Origin: Micromonospora globbae
GTDB lineage: Bacteria; Actinomycetota; Actinomycetes; Mycobacteriales; Micromonosporaceae
NCBI RefSeq assembly: GCF_003610785.1
Contig: NZ_RAQQ01000018.1
Location: forward strand, 62,001-126,000
Reading direction: 5' to 3'
DNA length: 64,000 nt
The notes under the pieces were generated by a model. That model made no database searches. It was not told where the DNA came from and saw only the letters and a list, made by a program, of their open reading frames with translations. Of this stretch, positions 62,537 to 64,000 are shown in pieces. The first letter of the stretch is position 1, and each line of letters begins with the position of its first letter. The translations under genes and the position numbers were made by a program.

Positions 62537-63412
62537 TCAGCGCAGGTACTGGATCGGGCCGGTGTTGGCGGCCATCCGCTCCAGCCGGGCGACCCGGTCC
62601 TCCATCCGCGGGTGGGTGGAGAACAGCGCCGCGATGCCGCCACCCCGGAACGGGTTGGCGATCATGAGGTGCGCGGCGCTCGTCAGGTTGCCCTGTGCCG
62701 GCAGCGGGCGTCGGCTCGCCACGGCCTCGATCTTGCGCAGCGCGCTGGCCAGGGCCAGCGGGTCGCGGGTGAGCTGGGCGCCGGAGGCGTCCGCCTGGAA
62801 CTCCCGGCTGCGGCTGATCGCCAGCTGGATGATCGTCGCGGCGATCGGGCCCAGGATGATCGTGAGCAGCAGCACGGCCGGGTTCGGGGCGTCCTCGTCG
62901 TCCCCGCCGGCCAGCGGGATGAACCACGCGATGTTCGCCAGCGTGGTGATGATGCCGGCCAGGCCGGCGGCCACGCTGGAGATGAGGATGTCCCGGTTGT
63001 AGACGTGGGACAGCTCGTGCCCGATCACACCGCGCAGCTCACGGTAGTCGAGGATCTCGGTGATGCCCTGCGTGACGCAGACCGCCGCGTGCTGCGGGTT
63101 ACGTCCCGTCGCGAACGCGTTGGGCTGCGAGGTCGGGCTGACGTACAGCCGCGGCATCGGCTGCCGGGCCTCGGTCGCCAGTTCACGGACCATCCGGTAC
63201 AGCTCGGGGAACTGTGCCTCGCTGACCGGTTGCGCCCGCATCGCCCGCAGGGCGAGCTTGTCGGAGTAGAAGTAGCTGATGCCGTTCATCAACAGCGAGA
63301 TGATGACGGCGATGACCAGTCCGCCACTGCCGCCGAACCAGTAGCCCACCGCGAGGATCAGCGCGGTGAGCAGGCCGAGCAACGCGGCGGTCTTGAGACG
63401 GTTGTGGTGCAC
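62537..63412 (-). CDS. htpX: zinc metalloprotease HtpX
   Basis: 291 residues. Membrane-embedded M48 peptidase for quality control of membrane proteins. Two N-terminal helices (about 9-50), the zinc motif HELSH, a second pair of helices (about 145-190) and the third ligand in [12 protein letters not shown] start chosen because AAGGAG lies 5 nt upstream. It lies behind nuoN, as in Streptomyces. Confidence 0.93.
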   Translation of the reverse strand: MHHNRLKTAALLGLLTALILAVGYWFGGSGGLVIAVIISLLMNGISYFYSDKLALRAMRAQPVSEAQFPELYRMVRELATEARQPMPRLYVSPTSQPNAFATGRNPQHAAVCVTQGITEILDYRELRGVIGHELSHVYNRDILISSVAAGLAGIITTLANIAWFIPLAGGDDEDAPNPAVLLLTIILGPIAATIIQLAISRSREFQADASGAQLTRDPLALASALRKIEAVASRRPLPAQGNLTSAAHLMIANPFRGGGIAALFSTHPRMEDRVARLERMAANTGPIQYLR

Positions 63413-63598
63413 GATCACTCCTTCGGTGCACGGGTCGCCGGGACCCGTCGACCGGTTCAACAACCCGGTACCCGTCAACCATCCGCGATATGGCTGAGAA
63501 TTGCCTGGGAGCGCGACCAGCAGCCGTTCAGCCAGTCGACAGGCATCGATCCGGTGGGCGCGGAGGCGGGTCCGGGCGGCCGGCGCCCGCGATGGCGC

Positions 63599-64000
63599 TC
63601 AGCGGGCGGTCAGGTCCAGGACGAGCTGCGGGGCGAAGCCGACCACCACGGCCACCACACTGGCCACGACCAGCACGGCGGCCGCACCCCGTCCCGCGCC
63701 CGGCGCGGACGCCGCACCCGCCCCGACCGGCGGGGCGTAGAGGCGGGCGGTCAGTCGCAGGTAGTAGGCCAGGCCGATGACCGCGTTGACCGCCACGACC
63801 AGCGCGAGCCAGCCCGCGCCGCCGTCCAGCAGCGAGCGGACGACCGTCACCTTGGCGAAGAGGCCGGCCAGGCCGGGCGGCAACCCGGCCAGCCCGATGA
63901 GGGCCAGCCCCAGGCCGGCGCCGAGCCAGGGGTGGCGGCGGGCCGCGCCGCGCAGGTCGTCCAGGGTGCCGCCGTCGGCGTCCGCGGGACGCAGGGCGGT
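63599..64000 (-). CDS. nuoN: NADH-quinone oxidoreductase subunit N, C-terminal part
   Basis: The last 133 residues of a proton-pumping Complex I subunit; the gene begins to the right of the window. Visible features: GLALIGLAGLPPGLAGLFAK, which is the conserved LAGLPP helix of NuoN, LAYYLRLTARLY, and a final helix ending FAPQLVLDLTAR. The nuo operon therefore ends here, and htpX follows after 186 bp. Confidence 0.85.
   Translation of the reverse strand, partial: TALRPADADGGTLDDLRGAARRHPWLGAGLGLALIGLAGLPPGLAGLFAKVTVVRSLLDGGAGWLALVVAVNAVIGLAYYLRLTARLYAPPVGAGAASAPGAGRGAAAVLVVASVVAVVVGFAPQLVLDLTAR

Overview
The window is GC-rich DNA (roughly 70% G+C) from a filamentous actinomycete, most likely Micromonosporaceae. 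The genus is my inference from protein character and gene order, not a proven placement. Supporting signs are frequent GTG starts, TTG starts for secY and rpoB, -10 boxes of the TACACT/TACCCT type, and actinobacterial extensions on S3, L22, L17 and NusG. The order rpmG - two MaoC-type hot-dog proteins - tRNA-Trp - secE - nusG - rplK - rplA matches mycobacteria, where the hot-dog genes are hadA/hadB.

1-12.5 kb is accessory. A 1956-residue secreted protein (ThuA, PQQ-type sugar dehydrogenase, PKD, CBM6-like, Ig-like and FIMAH modules) is followed by a small membrane-anchored protein, both on the + strand. An aldo/keto reductase, a nucleotidyltransferase, an ABC-F ATPase and an RsmC-like methyltransferase lie on the - strand, then a proline-rich membrane protein on the + strand.

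12.5-53.5 kb is almost entirely - strand information-processing genes. In transcription order they are: tRNA-Thr, tRNA-Met, rpmG, hadA-like, hadB-like, tRNA-Trp, secE, nusG, rplK, rplA, an ABC exporter pair, rplJ, rplL, rpoB, rpoC, two small membrane proteins, rpsL, rpsG, fusA, tuf, the S10 operon (rpsJ-C-D-W-B-S-V-C-P-C-Q), the spc operon (rplN-X-E, rpsN-H, rplF-R, rpsE, rpmD, rplO), secY-adk-map, a DUF1707 protein, then infA-rpmJ-rpsM-K-D-rpoA-rplQ-truA. I could place matched -35/-10 promoters for the str operon, rpoB, rplJ, infA and tRNA-Trp. Perfect or near-perfect hairpins sit just after many stop codons and divide the cluster into nested transcription units.

53.5-64 kb is mixed. It holds a membrane GGDEF-EAL (c-di-GMP) protein preceded by a 52-residue membrane peptide with a doubled MDVIWN motif, a DUF1028 protein, two MFS transporters, tRNA-Tyr with an encoded CCA and a strong terminator, a YajQ-family protein, a 31-residue membrane peptide, HtpX, and the C-terminal end of NuoN cut by the window edge.

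No CRISPR array, insertion sequence, prophage or rRNA gene was seen. The least explained items are the peptide next to the c-di-GMP gene, the 31-residue peptide, the long inverted repeat in front of hadA, the S10 and L10 leaders, an L33 lacking one zinc cysteine, and substitutions in the rifampicin region of RpoB.
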